From Isoetes taiwanensis (Eukaryota > Streptophyta > Lycopodiopsida > Isoetales > Isoetaceae), in the NCBI GenBank assembly GCA_021234155.1, contig JAJEKV010000010.1, positions 8,900,260-8,964,259 of the forward strand: a stretch of DNA of 64,000 nucleotides, in the 5' to 3' direction. The notes under the pieces were generated by a model, which did no database searches, was not told where the DNA came from, and worked only from the letters and a program-made list of their open reading frames with translations. Shown piece by piece: positions 10,138 to 21,770 of this stretch (its first letter is position 1; each line of letters opens with the position of its first letter). Made by a program: the position numbers and the translations under genes.

Positions 10138-13100
10138 AGAACATATCAAACTGCAAAGTGTCCTGCGGTCGGCCATCGTAGAAACCCAAGTGTTTTGTTG
10201 TTAAGGCAGTACAAAGGCTCAGGAATGGAGATTTGACAGCCATGTTGTCCAAAACAAGTGAAATTACCCTAGGGACCAAGTTACACGGTCATTTTTTGCG
10301 ACAAAAAAACACAAACCCTCTACATGGCGATGATTACGCACCCCTCCGCTAAAAGGCTAATTCACTCTAACGCGTGTTGGGCATGAGCTACTTTGGCGCT
10401 TCCGAGGGGTGGTCTTACGCCCACGAAACTTGGTCTCGTGGTAATGTCGATGTTTGGTCGGAGTCCGTTGGCAGAGTCGGATCACGATTAGAGGTGGGAG
10501 AATTGCCCGTCCTTGGCAAGGACCTTCCGGAGAGGACCTTTTGGGTCGGCGCTTCGGAAGGTTTTAGGGCTCCGTCTTCAAGGCGTCAACGCCCTCCCAC
10601 TACCTCATGACATTATGCAAGCTCTGGTCCAATCCGGCTGGGTATGGGCTCCAAAATGTAAACCCCATTGCCTTGCCGGGTTATTGTAGGGTTTCGTTAT
10701 GGAGGTCGGGGCTTTGGTCCATTGCACTTGGGACATGGTCGGTCGGCGAGATCGTTTGAAAACACGGCAGGCAAGAGAAATTGCAAGAATGGGGTTTGGA
10801 TTTATTCTCCTCCTAGTTTTACAATTAAAAGTTTTCGGATTGGCGAATAGATCGAAACTCTGTTATTTCAGGTTCTCATGGCTCCCCATGCATGTTTAGA
10901 AATGGTCCACCTAGTTATCAAAGAAGTCGAATGACGTTTTGGCCTCCAAAACGTAAATCTGTCGTTGCTAGGTTATTGTAGGGTTTACGTTATGGAGGTC
11001 GAGTTTTATTCGGGGTTGCACTTGAGACATGGTGAGAAACCCGCGATTGAAAACAAGCAATAGAAACCCGGCGAAATGGGGTTTGGATTTACCGGGCAGC
11101 TTTCCTACGGTGCTCCTCCGTGAGGGGCAAATGCCAATGCCTCCCTTCCGGGCAGGTTTCCCTATCCATTGTTGAATTCTCCATTCAAGCAACTTGCTTG
11201 AGTAGGTTCAAAAAATTCAAGATCTGTCAGGAGAACATATCAAACCCAAAAGTGTAATCTGTAGTCGTAAGTGTAGAAACCCAAGTGTTTTGTCGTTCGG
11301 GCAAGCATACAAAGGCTCGGAATGGAGATTTGACCGCCATGTCATCGAAAAACGATGAAATTACCCTAGAGACCAAGTTATCACGGTCATTTTTGCGAAA
11401 AAGAACCACGAACCCTCTACATGGCGGTATTCCCTCGCACCCTCGCTAAGGCCAATTCACTCTGAGCGTGTTGGACATGAGCTACTTTGGCTTCTGGGCG
11501 GTGGTGGTCTTCACCCGCGAAACTTGGTCTCGGGGTAATGTCGATGTTTAGTCCGTTGGCGAGTCGGATCACGATTCGGGGTGGGAGATTGCCGTCCGTG
11601 GCCAAGGACCTTCAGAGAGGACCTTTTGGGTCGAACTGCTTACGGAAGGTTTAGGGCTCGAATCTTCTGGCATCGACGCCCTCCCACTACCTCATGACAT
11701 TGTGCAAGATCCTGGTCCAATCGACTAGGGTATGGCCTCCAAAACGTAAACCTTGTGCGTTACTAGGTTATTGTAGGATTTCACGTTATGGAGGTCGAAG
11801 TTTTATTCAGTTGCACTTGAGACATGGTTGAGAAGGCTGATTGAAAACAAGAAGAAGCAATAGAAGCCCGCGAAATGGGGTTTGGATTTCCGAGGCAAGC
11901 TTTCCTACAGTGCTCCTCCCGGGAGGGCAAATGCCAATGCATGCCTTCGGAGCCGGTTTCCCTATCCGGCCGTTGAATTCTCCATTCAAGTAACTTGCTT
12001 CGGAAAGGGTTCAAAAAAATTCAAGATCTGTCAGGAGAACATATCAAACCGCAAAATGTCTCCGGTCAATGAGTGTAGAAACCCAAGTATTTTTGTCGTT
12101 CGGCAAGGCGTACAAAGGCTCGGAATGGGGATTTGACTTAGCCATGTCGTCAAAACAACGAAATTACCCTAGGGACCAAGTTACACGGTCATTTTTTGCA
12201 GCAAAAGAAACACGAACCCTCTACATGGCGTGATACGCACCCTCCGCTAAGGCCAATTCACTCACGAACATGTTGGACATGAGCTACTTTGGCGCTTCTG
12301 GAGGGGGTGGTCTTACGCCCACGAAACTTGGTCTCAGGGTAATGTCGATGTTTCGGAAGTTCGTTGGCGAGTCGAGATCATAGTTCGGGGTGGGAGAGTT
12401 GCCCGTCGGTGGCGGGGACCTTCCGGAGAGGACATTTTGGGTCGAATCGCGGAAGGTTTTAGGGCTCCCGTCTTACGGTGTCAACGCCCTCCCAATACCT
12501 CATGACATTGTGCAAGATCCTGGTCCAATCGGCTGGGGTATAGCCTCCAAAGCGTAAACCACATGCCTTGCCGGTTATTGTAGGGTTTACGTTATGGAGG
12601 TGGGAGCTTTGGTCCGTTGCACACAGGACATGGTCGAGCATTTGCGTTTGAAACACGCAGGCGGTAGAAACTGCGAATGGGGTTTGGATTTAATATCCTC
12701 CTAGTTTTGCAATTAAAAGTCTAGAGCGCCTTATATGCGTTAGCAAAATTGTTTGGGATCACTTTCGGGTTGGCCAATAGATCGAAACTCATTATTTCAG
12801 TTCTCATGTCTCGCATGCATGTTTAGAAATGGTCCACCTAGTTATCAAAGAAGTCGACCACGTTTTGGCTTCCAAAACGTAAACCCTGTGTGTTGCTAGG
12901 TTATTGTAGGGTTTACGTTATGGAAGTCGAGTTTTATTCAGTTGCACTTGAGACATGGTCGAGAAGCCGCGATTTGAAAACGAGAAGCAATAGAAACCCG
13001 GCGAAATGGGGTTTGGATTTACCCTCCTCCCAAAGGTCGCAATTAGAAGTCAAGAACACATTTTGTAGTAGCAAACTTTTTGGAATGATTAAAGGGATCG

Positions 13101-13180
13101 CCAATAGATCCAAACTCTGTTATTTCAGTTGCCATGGCTCGCATGCATGTTTGAAAAAGGTACACTAGGTTCCAAGTGCA
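10138..13180 (+). repeat. Three tandem copies of a ~0.8-1.1-kb repeat
   Basis: Units start at about 10,138, 11,236 and 12,041 with CATATCAAAC followed by AGTG or ATGTC and then GTAGAAACCCAAGTGTTTTG. Shared landmarks are ATTACCCTAGGGACCAAG, GAGCTACTTTGGC, CCCTCCCACTACCTCATGAC and GGTTATTGTAGGGTTT. The middle unit lacks about 300 bp present in the others. Small open frames in the units are frame-shifted relative to one another, so coding is unlikely. These are not LTRs: no retroelement interior lies between them. Confidence 0.75.
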
Positions 13181-13905
13181 ACTAACCACGTTTTGGCCTC
13201 CATAACGTAAACCCTACAATAACCTGGCAAGGCACATGGTTTACGTTTTGGAGGCCATACCCTAGCCGATTGGACCGGATCTTGCACAATGTCATGAGGT
13301 AGTGGGAGGGCATTGATGCCGTAAGCGGAGCCCTAAAACCTTCCATAGCGGTTGACCCAAAATGTCCTCTCGGAAGGTCCACGGCCGCGGACGGGCAACT
13401 CGCACCGGAACTGTGATCGACTCGCCAGCGAACTTCGAAACATCGACATTACCACGAAGACCAAGTTTCGCGGGCAGAAGACCACCCCTCCGGGAAGCGC
13501 CAAAGTAGCTCATGTCCAACACGTTCAGTAGTGAATTGGCCTTAAGCGGAGGGTGCGAGAATCGCCATGTAGACGGTTCGTGCTTCTTTTGCTGCAAAAA
13601 TGACCGTGTAACTTGGTCCCTAGGGTAATTTATTTGTTTCGGACGACATGGCGAAGTCAAATCTCCATTAAGAGCCTTTATGCGCCCAAGCGACAAAACG
13701 CGTGGCTTTCTACATGGTCATTGCGGCGGGACACTTTGCGGTTTGATATGTTCTCTGGACATATCTTGAATTTTTTTGAACCCACGCTTGAAGCAGGTTA
13801 CTTGAAGAGTGGATTCAAGCGGTCCCCGGATGGGAAACCGGGCCGGGAAGGAGGCATTAGCATTTGCCCTCCAGGAAGAGCACTAGTAGGAAAGCCTGCC
13901 CCGGT
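13181..13905 (-). repeat. Inverted partial copy of the ~1.1-kb repeat
   Basis: The same landmarks appear reverse-complemented: CCCTACAATAACC, GTCATGAGGTAGTGGGAGGG, GCCAAAGTAGCTCATG and GGTTTGATATGTTCTC. The array therefore turns back on itself at about 13,185, giving a large imperfect palindrome of about 1.4 kb with unit 3. Confidence 0.75.
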
Positions 13906-13935
13906 AACCTTTGTGATGTCCGTCTCCGGGTCGGC

Positions 13936-15600
13936 CTCTCCAACATGCCACGTGAGTCGCAACATGCCACATAGGCTCCAACATGCCTCGTAAGCTCTAG
14001 CATGCCACCTAGGCTCCAACGTGCCACCCAGGCTCCAACATGCCACCTAGGCTCCAACATGCCAAGGTGGCTCCAACATGCCACCTAGGCTCAAAGCGTG
14101 CCAAGGTGGCTCAAATATGCCACCTAGGCTCCAACATGCCGCGTGGGCTCCAACATGCCACCTAGGCTCCAACATGCCACCCACGCTCCAACATGCCACG
14201 TGGGCTCCAACATGCCACCTAGGCTCCAACATGCCAAGGTGGCTCCAACATGCCAAGGTGGCTCAAACATGCCACGTGGGCTCCAACATGCCACATAAGC
14301 TCCAACATGCCATGTGGGCTCCAACATGCCAAGGTGGCTCAAACATGCCATGCCAAGGTGGTTTCCAACATGCCACCTAGGCTCAAACATGCCAAGGTGG
14401 CTCAAACATGCCAAGGTGGCTCAAACATGCCACCTAGGCTCCAACATGACAAAATGGCTCAAACATGCCACCTAGGCTCCAACATGCTCAAACATGCCAC
14501 GGGGGCTCCAACATGCCACCTATGCTCCAACTTGCCAAGGTGGCTCAATTATGCCACGGAGCTCCAACATGCCACCTAGGCTCCAACATGCCACCTAGGG
14601 CTCAAACATGCCCGTGGGGTCCAACATGCCAAGGTGGCTCAAACATGCCACCTAGGCTCAAAAATGCCAAGACTAGGCTCCAACATGCTCAAACATGCCA
14701 CGCGGGCTCTAACATGCCACCTATGCTCCAACTCGCCAAGGTGGCTCAAATATGCCACGTGGGCTCCAAAATGCCAAGGTGGCTCACGCATGCCACGCAG
14801 GCTCCAACATGCCACCTAGGCTCAAACATGCCAAGGTGGCTCAAATATGCCACGTGGTCTCCAACATGCCACCTAGGCTCCAACATGCCAAGGTGGCTCC
14901 AACATGCCAAGGTGGCTCAAACATGCCACCTAGGCTCCAACGTGCTAAAACATGACAAGGTGGCGCAAACATGCCACGGGCCCAACATGCCACTTTGGCT
15001 CAAACATGCCATGTTGGCTCCAACATGCCAAGGTGGCTCTAACATGCCACCTATGCTCAAACATGCCAAGGTGGCTCCCACATGCCAAGGTGGCTCCAAG
15101 ATGCCACCTAGGCTCAAACATGCCAAGGTGGCTCAAACATGCCACCTAGGCTCCAACATGACAAATGGCTCAAACATGCCACCTAGGCTCCAACGTGCTC
15201 AAATATGCCACCTTGGGCTCCAACATGCCACCTATGCTCCAACTTGCCAAGGTGGCTCACCATGCCACGTGGGCTCCAACATGCCACCTAGGCTCCAACA
15301 TTCCTAGGTGGCTCAAACATGCCCACATAGGCTCAAACATGCCCATGAGGGCTCACTTAGGCTCCAACATGCCAAGGTGGCTCCAACATGCCACCTAGGC
15401 TCAAACATGCCAAGGTGGCTCAAACATGCCACCTAGGCTCAAACATGCCAAGGTGGCTCAAACATGCCACGTGGACTCCATAATGCCAAGGTGGCTCAAA
15501 CATGCCAAGGTGGCTCTAACATGCCACGCAGGCTCCAACATGCCATCTAGGCTCCAACATGCCAACGTGGCTCAGGCATGCCACCTAGGCACCCCAAGTG
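13936..15600. repeat. 19-bp minisatellite, main block (~85-90 units)
   Basis: Near-uniform 19-bp units alternate irregularly between two types, ATGCCACCTAGGCTCCAAC and ATGCCAAGGTGGCTCAAAC, with minor variants such as CCACGTGG. Because 19 is not a multiple of three and the unit lacks stops in most frames, long open frames appear on both strands (up to 280 codons) with a 19-residue period. They are an arithmetic consequence of the repeat. The CCACCT core of type one is complementary to the AGGTGG core of type two. Confidence 0.95.
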
Positions 15601-16025
15601 GTGACATGGCATGCCAAGTAAGCAAGGTCAAGTTTTGACTAGGCCAAAAATGAAAAGATGTCCATCTTTGGTCTTTTCATTGGGTGATGTTGGCAAATTT
15701 AGGTGACATGGCTAGATGATGGTATGGATATGATGACTAGGACTTTATGCAAGAAATATGATAACCTTTGAAATTTTCGTAGAGGAGTTTGGCAAGGGAT
15801 AGAATAGAGGGATCTTGGAGAACTTAAAGCTACCGACACCCTTCCCCGTCCCGAACCCGGGCCGGGACTTTGCGCAGGCTTTCTCACCACGGGGAGAGGC
15901 CGGACCAGGGAGATGGACCTCTAAAGAAAGGTTGGCGAGGCGACCTTTCCTATCAACGCCTCCTCGGGAGGGCAAATGCCAATAGCCCCTTCTGGGAGCT
16001 CAATTTTCCTATCCGGAGATTTGAA
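15601..16025. other. Spacer between minisatellite blocks with a ~1.1-kb-repeat fragment
   Basis: Non-repetitive for 15,640-15,850. The part at about 15,940-16,020 (CTCGGGAGGGCAAATGCCAA, then CCTATCCGG) matches the end of the ~1.1-kb repeat units, for example at 11,910-11,980. The minisatellite resumes immediately after it, so the two repeat families are physically and probably historically linked. Confidence 0.6.
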
Positions 16026-16425
16026 TGCCAAGGTGGTTCAAACATGCCATGCGGGCTCCAACGTGCCATCTAGGCTCCAACATGACAAGGTGGCTCAAAC
16101 ATGCCACCTAGGCGCAAACATGCCAAGGTGGCTCAAACATGCCAAGGTGGCTTCAACATGCCACCTAGGCTCCAACATGCCAAGGTGGCTCAAACATGCC
16201 ACGTGGATCCATAATGCCACATAGGCTCCAACATGCCATGTGGGCTCCAACATGCCAAGGTGGCTCAAACATGCCACCTAAGCTCAAACATGCCAAGGTG
16301 GCTCCCACATGCCAAGGTGGCTCCAACATGCCACCTAGGCTCAAACATGCCAAGGTGGCTCAAACATGCCACCTAGGCTCCAACATGACAAAATGGCTCA
16401 AACATGCCACCTAGGCTCCAACTCA
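16026..16425. repeat. 19-bp minisatellite, second block (~21 units)
   Basis: Same two unit types as the main block, starting directly at the end of a fragment of the ~1.1-kb repeat and ending at CCTAGGCTCCAACTC, after which the sequence is unique. Confidence 0.95.
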
Positions 16426-19380
16426 TTTCATGGAGATTGTAAGAAATACCCTGTGTCACATAATCATGCCACTTTTGCCATGTCATTCACCATATCCGAA
16501 TGTAGTTCTTCAACTAACTTTTGTTCATATATTCAATGTTTATATCTCAAACCGACAATTTTCAATTATGGCTCATTGATGTACGTGCCATGATATCTTC
16601 AAAGTTTCTAAGAATGAACAAACTGCACGAGATTATGTTGCCCAACGGGGCAAGCAGGGAAGTGTAGGTTGAACCATGATAGTTGTTAATAAATGGAAGT
16701 TTGGTTCTGCTACATTGCTAAATGGAAGTTTGGTCCCGCAATGATGTGTCATGACATGGCAACTTGGAAAATAAAAATTGACTAGTTATTTTTAACTCTT
16801 TTAAAATAGAAGATTTTTGCATGATAACTTGGGATTTTATGACGTGAGGTGGTAGCAAGAAACACTTCGGCTACATCATGAAGGTGATTCTTGTGTGATG
16901 TTGAGATGTCATGCTTAGGGTTATAACTTAGCATAATCTATAGGTCTTGATATTCTATGCATTGCTTGTGAATAAAAATAGTGTCTGAAACTTGAAGAAT
17001 GTACCATTGTTTACATCTTGTTGATAAGTAGAGGGGCGCAACTCTAAATTAACATTTGTTAAGGTCGGCTAACATATAATGAAGTTTGTTTAACATTTGT
17101 CTCCAATATATTTCCAATGTCTTTTGCCCATCATATCTTCACAACTATTAGAGAACCACAGTCTTGCCCTGATCTAGTACATGGGTAACTTAATTCCATT
17201 GCGAAATACAACTCCCTTTTGTCTAAAAAAAATATTTTTAAAATAAAATAAAATATGCATGCAAGTAGTATTTTATCCAATGGCCAAGATGGATGATTGA
17301 GATCTTGATCCCGTCCTATTCTCTTCTTATTGGGCCTTAAAATGACGGCTTTATCTTATCTTATTGGTCCTTTTCCAAGTTTCTTAAGCTAGAACCGTGT
17401 TTATTTCTTCGCTAATTTGGGTCTCGTTGAATAAAAGCGAGGGATTGAGCAATCAACAATGGCGCTATTGTTCATATTACATGTTTACATGCTTTTGCAT
17501 CTTGGAAGGTCACATAACGATGTAGGATGTTTAAAAGAAGTGAAAGAATTGGTAAAAGAATCATGACATTTTTGCATTCTTGGAAATTTGGAAACAAAAC
17601 ATCTTTGGCACCCAATATCTATGATTTTATAGGGTTCAATGCTGGTAATGAATGCCTATGAAACGATTGTATAAATACACAATACGTTAAAAAAATACTA
17701 AAGATATCAGAGTACAAATCTATATCTGAGAACAAATTCTTTAAAAATCTAGGACAAAAGGTGAAGTTGGGAAAGATACCCCAAAAAAAAATAATAGCAT
17801 ACATGTTGAAAATTAAAAGTTAGAATTAAAATATGTAGTATCTTATTCAAGCGAATGGAGGACCCAGATTTGGTGAGGCGTGGATGGCCCAGTTGTGATC
17901 TTTGTAGTGTTATCCTATTGGTTGAGCTAATGGATGAACGGTCTAGATCGAGATGGCGGGGATGGCAATCCGTCCGTGTCTTCCTAGTGGTTACCTAACA
18001 GGCCACTTCCCTTGGCTTCGTTTTTCCATTTTCCGCCTAACCATTTTACCTAGCGAAGCGGATCAATCTTTGAGCTCCACTTCAGGATTAGGCGATCTTC
18101 ACTTCCGGACTTCGAGCTTCACTTCAGCGGTGAGCTCCACTTCCGGACTTCGGACTTCCGGACTCAAGCTTCACTTCGGATGGGCGATCTTCACTTCGGA
18201 CTTCCGGACTCAAGCTTTCATCACTTTCTATGGCGGATTTACGAGGCCTTCCTTCTTACCGCAAAAGCTCATATCAGGACTCTAAATCTTTGCCCTAACA
18301 CCACCCATACTTATTTTCCTTTTCGCTTTTCTATTCTTCTTGGGGTAAGGCGGATCACGGCACAATAAAACCTCGCCTTTCTTTTTCTCTTGGTAAAAGT
18401 GTCGCCCGATTTCGGGTTTTGCCTCTTGCGAATTGGAGCAACTTCGGTACCGAGCTTGGAGCACGTAGACCATCCACCATTTGCTTTATTAGGTATCCAT
18501 TCATCGCCATTTTGTTTTTTACGCTTTGTTTTGTTCAATGTTTTATGCAGAGGTTGTCAATATCGCCACCGCGATAGGTCACCGCAAGCGATGCCTCCCA
18601 AAAAGAGAAGTAATATTTTGTCTTGGTGATTTCTTCAAAGAGTTTATTTACAGAGTCCAGAGATTTCTTTCAAATACTGAAACCTTGGTGCAATCTAATT
18701 TATTTTAGGTGTTTGCATGTTTGGACGGTCCTTGCTGCCTCTTATTCAAGGCATTTAGAGTTTTGTCACAACGCAGGGCATACGGAAGCAAAAAACAGCG
18801 AGATCTTCTGTGCATCATGAAGTAAATCCTTGAGATTTCTAACACTGTTTGCAAATAGAACGCAGACTTGGTTGATGCAGATATTTCTTTTCTGTTTTTT
18901 CATCAAACAGTGAACATAGAGATATAAGAAATATAAGATTAAATTTGTAGAAATATAAGATTGAGTTGGGCGGAAAATAAATGGCAGATTGGTTGGATAG
19001 GAGCAAGGATGCTAAAGCCACAGAGTGCTTTGCGCACGCACATGCTTGTTTTAGAAGATGCTTTGCTTTTGTGTTGTTGATGTATTTCATGTTTCTAAAG
19101 ACCAAAATGTCAGCACCTATTTGTGCTAGTTGGCTCTATTTGTGCTAGTTGGCTGCTTGTAATATCATGCAGCATTTAAATGGAAACTGCTTTTGCTCAC
19201 ATATTTTTGAATCTATGTATTTTATATTCTTGAATGACTTGTATTTCATTTGCTTCCAATGGTTAATGTTAAAAACAAGAAAAAAATCACTTACACAAAC
19301 AAATGATTCACTTAGACAACAGAATAGAATACAAGCAAAATAGTGCTAGATTTTTGTTATAATATGTAATGCCTTAAAAA
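16426..19380. other. AT-rich sequence without a clear gene
   Basis: Short open frames only. At 18,080-18,215 a short irregular repeat of CACTTCCGGACTTC and GAGCTCCACTTC occurs. Around 18,550-18,610 a stretch with ATGCCTCCCAAAAAGAGAAG looks like the start of a gene (Lys-rich N terminus), followed by stops, so at most it is a captured 5' fragment. The rest shows nothing I can support. Confidence 0.4.
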
Positions 19381-19389
19381 AACAACACC

Positions 19390-19690
19390 TTTTCGTGTTT
19401 TTTTATTTAAAAATATGCCACGTGGCAGTATTTTATTAGTGAACAAAGCATATTAGAAACTCACCTTGATTTTTCTACATGTTATAATAGAGTTTTTCAC
19501 ATGTACTTAGAAGACACTACGTGTCGATATCTGATTAATTAAAATAATGTTTTTATTTAAAAAGTAGGACACGTGTCAATATTTCATTAGTTACAAGGCA
19601 CATTGGAAACAACACCTCATTTGTTCTATGTGTTATAATAATGCTTTTTTACATGTTCTTATTTAAAAAAATCAATACTTAATAGCATAA
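19390..19690. repeat. Two ~150-bp direct repeats with CACGTG palindromes
   Basis: Two units (about 19,396-19,545 and 19,547-19,690) share TTTTATTTAAAAA, a palindrome (TGCCACGTGGCA or GACACGTGTC), TATTTTATTAGT or TATTTCATTAGT, and ATGTTATAATA. A third, weaker copy of the palindromic part lies between them. They occupy the subterminal position of the 10.7-kb insertion on its right side. Confidence 0.6.
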
Positions 19691-20103
19691 AAAACAATAG
19701 CAAGATTTCAATAACACATGTGGTACTTTGTTAAATAATATGTGACTATTTTTAAAAACAATCTTATTTTCACGTTATAATTTAGCTTTTCACGTGTGGT
19801 AATATCGAGACCTATGCATGTAATTCTGAAGATAAACAACGCATGGTTCCATTAAAGACAACAGCGAAGGAAAAAAAAATACACGTTGACAAAAGTTCAC
19901 AAAAACTATGTCAATTTTTTCTACGCGTGGATTTTTTTTGCCAAAAGACCACCGTGGGAAATTTTTGCCAAAAAACCACTGTCTCTTTGTGCAAATCCGG
20001 ATAAACGGGCCACGTGGACTTTTGGGGCCATTTTGGTGTTGTTTTTGGCATAAAACAACACTTCCGTACAACTAAAAAACAACTGTGGACCAAAAATTGG
20101 GGT

Positions 20104-20460
20104 CAGTGTGTAATGGGCATTGGCAAGTATGATTTGATCATAGGAATGGAGTATCTTGGACCGGCAGGGGCCATCATTGATTGTGGAAAGCGGAAAGTGA
20201 CCTTCCCGACGCCCGACGGCAAGATCATTGAGATCACAGGTAAAGAAGTCGTTCCCATCATGCAGTGTATGTCTTCTAAACGGCTGTTCAAGTGCATCAA
20301 GAGCGAGCAAGTAGCTTACATCTTTAAGCTTGAGATTGAAGAGCCGGAGTCCGAAGAAAGCAAAGAAGACAAGGTGCTCAGTAAGTTGCCAAAGCAAATA
20401 GCTAACTTGATCACAGAATTCCATAATCTCTTTCCTGATGAGATCGAGCACCTCCCTCCT
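20104..20460 (+). pseudogene. Gypsy protease C-terminal half and linker (copy C)
   Basis: The frame reads VMGIGKYDLIIGMEYLGPAG then IIDCGKRKVTFPTPDGKIIE. YDLIIGMEYL is the conserved last block of gypsy retropepsins. A linker to RT ends with NLFPDEIEHLPP and a stop at 20,461-20,463, where an intact element would read on into the RT fingers. The upstream open part (20,014-20,103) belongs to the inserted element, not to protease. Confidence 0.75.
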
Positions 20461-20599
20461 TAGGGAGTCGAGTGTGAGATAGCACTCGAGGCAGGAATGA
20501 AGCCGACAAGTAAGGCTCCATCTGAGAATGACGACCTTGAGGAATTGGCCAGACTAAAGAAGCAATTAGTGCGAGGAGTTGCTCGACCTAGACTTCATT

Positions 20600-21240
20600 A
20601 GATCTAGCGTCTCGCCATTTGGGCGCCCATTCTTTTGTTAAGAAGAAGGATGGCGGTTTGAGGATGTGCATAGACTATAGGCGATTGAACAAGCACACCA
20701 TCAAAAACAAATGCGCGCTTCGGTCGGATGATTTGATGGATCAACTCCAAGGTGCAAAGGTCTTCTCCAAAATCGACTTAAAGGTGGGGTTATCACCGGA
20801 TGGGATAAAGGAAGAAGATATATCCACAAAACCGCCTTTAACGCGGTATGGGCATTATGAGTTCACGGTAATGCCTTTCGCTTATCGAATGCCCTGCCAC
20901 GTTCATGAGGCTCATGAACGACATCTTGAGGAGTTCTTAGACACCTTTGTGATTGTGTTCTTGATGACATTTTGGTGTATAGCAGATCCCTTGAGGAACA
21001 CGTACAACACTTAAGGAGAGTGCTAGAGAAGTTGAAGAGACACCGGTTATGCGCTAAGTTGTCGAAGTGCCACCCGAAGCGGAGAAGGTGGAATATCTTG
21101 GTCATGTGATCTCTGAAGGAATTTCGCCGGACCCTTCCAAGATTGAAACCCGTCATTCGATTGGCCAAGACCGAAGAATGTGCATGAGGTCAGAAGTTTC
21201 TCGGCTTAGCGAGGGGTACTACAGAAGTTCGTGAAAGAAC
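20600..21240 (+). pseudogene. Gypsy reverse transcriptase (copy C)
   Basis: RT motifs follow in order: FVKKKDGGLRMCIDYRRLNK (about 20,634-20,692), KVFSKIDLKVG with the first catalytic Asp (about 20,757-20,790), GHYEFTVMPFA (about 20,850-20,882) and the YxDD box. At the box the frame shifts: FVIVF ends one frame and [18 protein letters not shown] continues in the next (about 20,955-21,013), so both catalytic aspartates are encoded but not in one frame. The thumb and connection follow with further stops. Confidence 0.8.
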
Positions 21241-21299
21241 TTTGCTAAGATAGCGCCCCGCTAACCAGATTTGACGAGGGGAGAAAGTGAAAAAGCTGG

Positions 21300-21770
21300 G
21301 TAGATCATTGGCACAAGAAAAGCCCAAAAGGGGTTTGAATTGTTGAAGGCTTTAACGGCGCTTTGATCTTGACCACGCGGATCACGAGAAAGATAAGCTT
21401 GTAGCCCACAGTCATGAGTAAGATAGCTCTGAGTGCGGTGCTCATGCAAGAAGAGCGTGTAGTAGCGTCACGATTCAGAAGATGAACGACGCCCGAAACG
21501 CTACCCACACATGATCGAGGAGCTGCTCGCGTTGTCGAGGGCATTAAGAATTTGGAGGCATTACCTTTTGGGAGAAAGTTCCAATTGGATCTGGATCATG
21601 AGAGCCTCGGTATGTATTTTAACCAACCACACCTCAACTGAAGAAGAAGATGGATGGAGTTCCTTGAAGAGTATGACTTTGATATAGTCTACAAGCCGGG
21701 AAGCTCAATGTGGTAGCGGATGCGCTTTCAAGGCATCCCTTGACAACTAGAGTGCATTGCAATGCAATTT
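21300..21770 (+). pseudogene. Gypsy RNase H (copy C)
   Basis: Recognisable blocks are IEELLALSRALRIWRHYLLG with FQLDLDHESL (about 21,515-21,610) and FLEEYDFDIVYKPGS (about 21,660-21,705). They match gypsy RNase H, which removes RNA from the RNA-DNA hybrid during reverse transcription. The N-terminal TDAS block is not readable because of indels around 21,340-21,440. Confidence 0.65.

Larger units (their letters stand above)
9383..20089. mobile_element. ~10.7-kb insertion with inverted ends inside gypsy protease
   Basis: The left sequence TCCACTGTTGTTTTGTAGTT (9383-9402) and the reverse complement of 20,070-20,089 agree at 18 of 20 positions. Both ends are followed inward by repeats rich in ACATGT or CACGTG, the kind of subterminal repeats seen in large DNA transposons. 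No transposase is visible, so the element would be non-autonomous. A target-site duplication was not found, and about 100 bp between 9286 and 9382 match neither gypsy nor the repeats, so the true ends may lie slightly outside. Contents: ~63-bp repeats, ~1.1-kb repeats, a 19-bp minisatellite and AT-rich DNA. Confidence 0.45.

Noticed and set aside
10138-12040. The ~1.1-kb direct repeats as LTRs
   Set aside because: Three head-to-tail units plus an inverted one, no TG/CA ends, no primer-binding site and no retroelement interior between units.
14465-15307. 280-codon plus-strand ORF with MPPRLQHA and KVAQTCH repeats, and antisense MACLSHLGMLEP frames
   Set aside because: It is the 19-bp minisatellite translated. 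The unit has few stop triplets, so several frames on both strands stay open with a 19-residue period; there is no independent coding evidence.
13936-16425. CRISPR-like regularly spaced array
   Set aside because: There are no unique spacers between constant repeats, the unit is 19 bp and directly tandem, and the context is plant DNA.
19911-20451. 176-codon minus-strand ORF opposite the gypsy protease
   Set aside because: Shadow of the plus-strand protease frame, which carries the conserved YDLIIGM motif.
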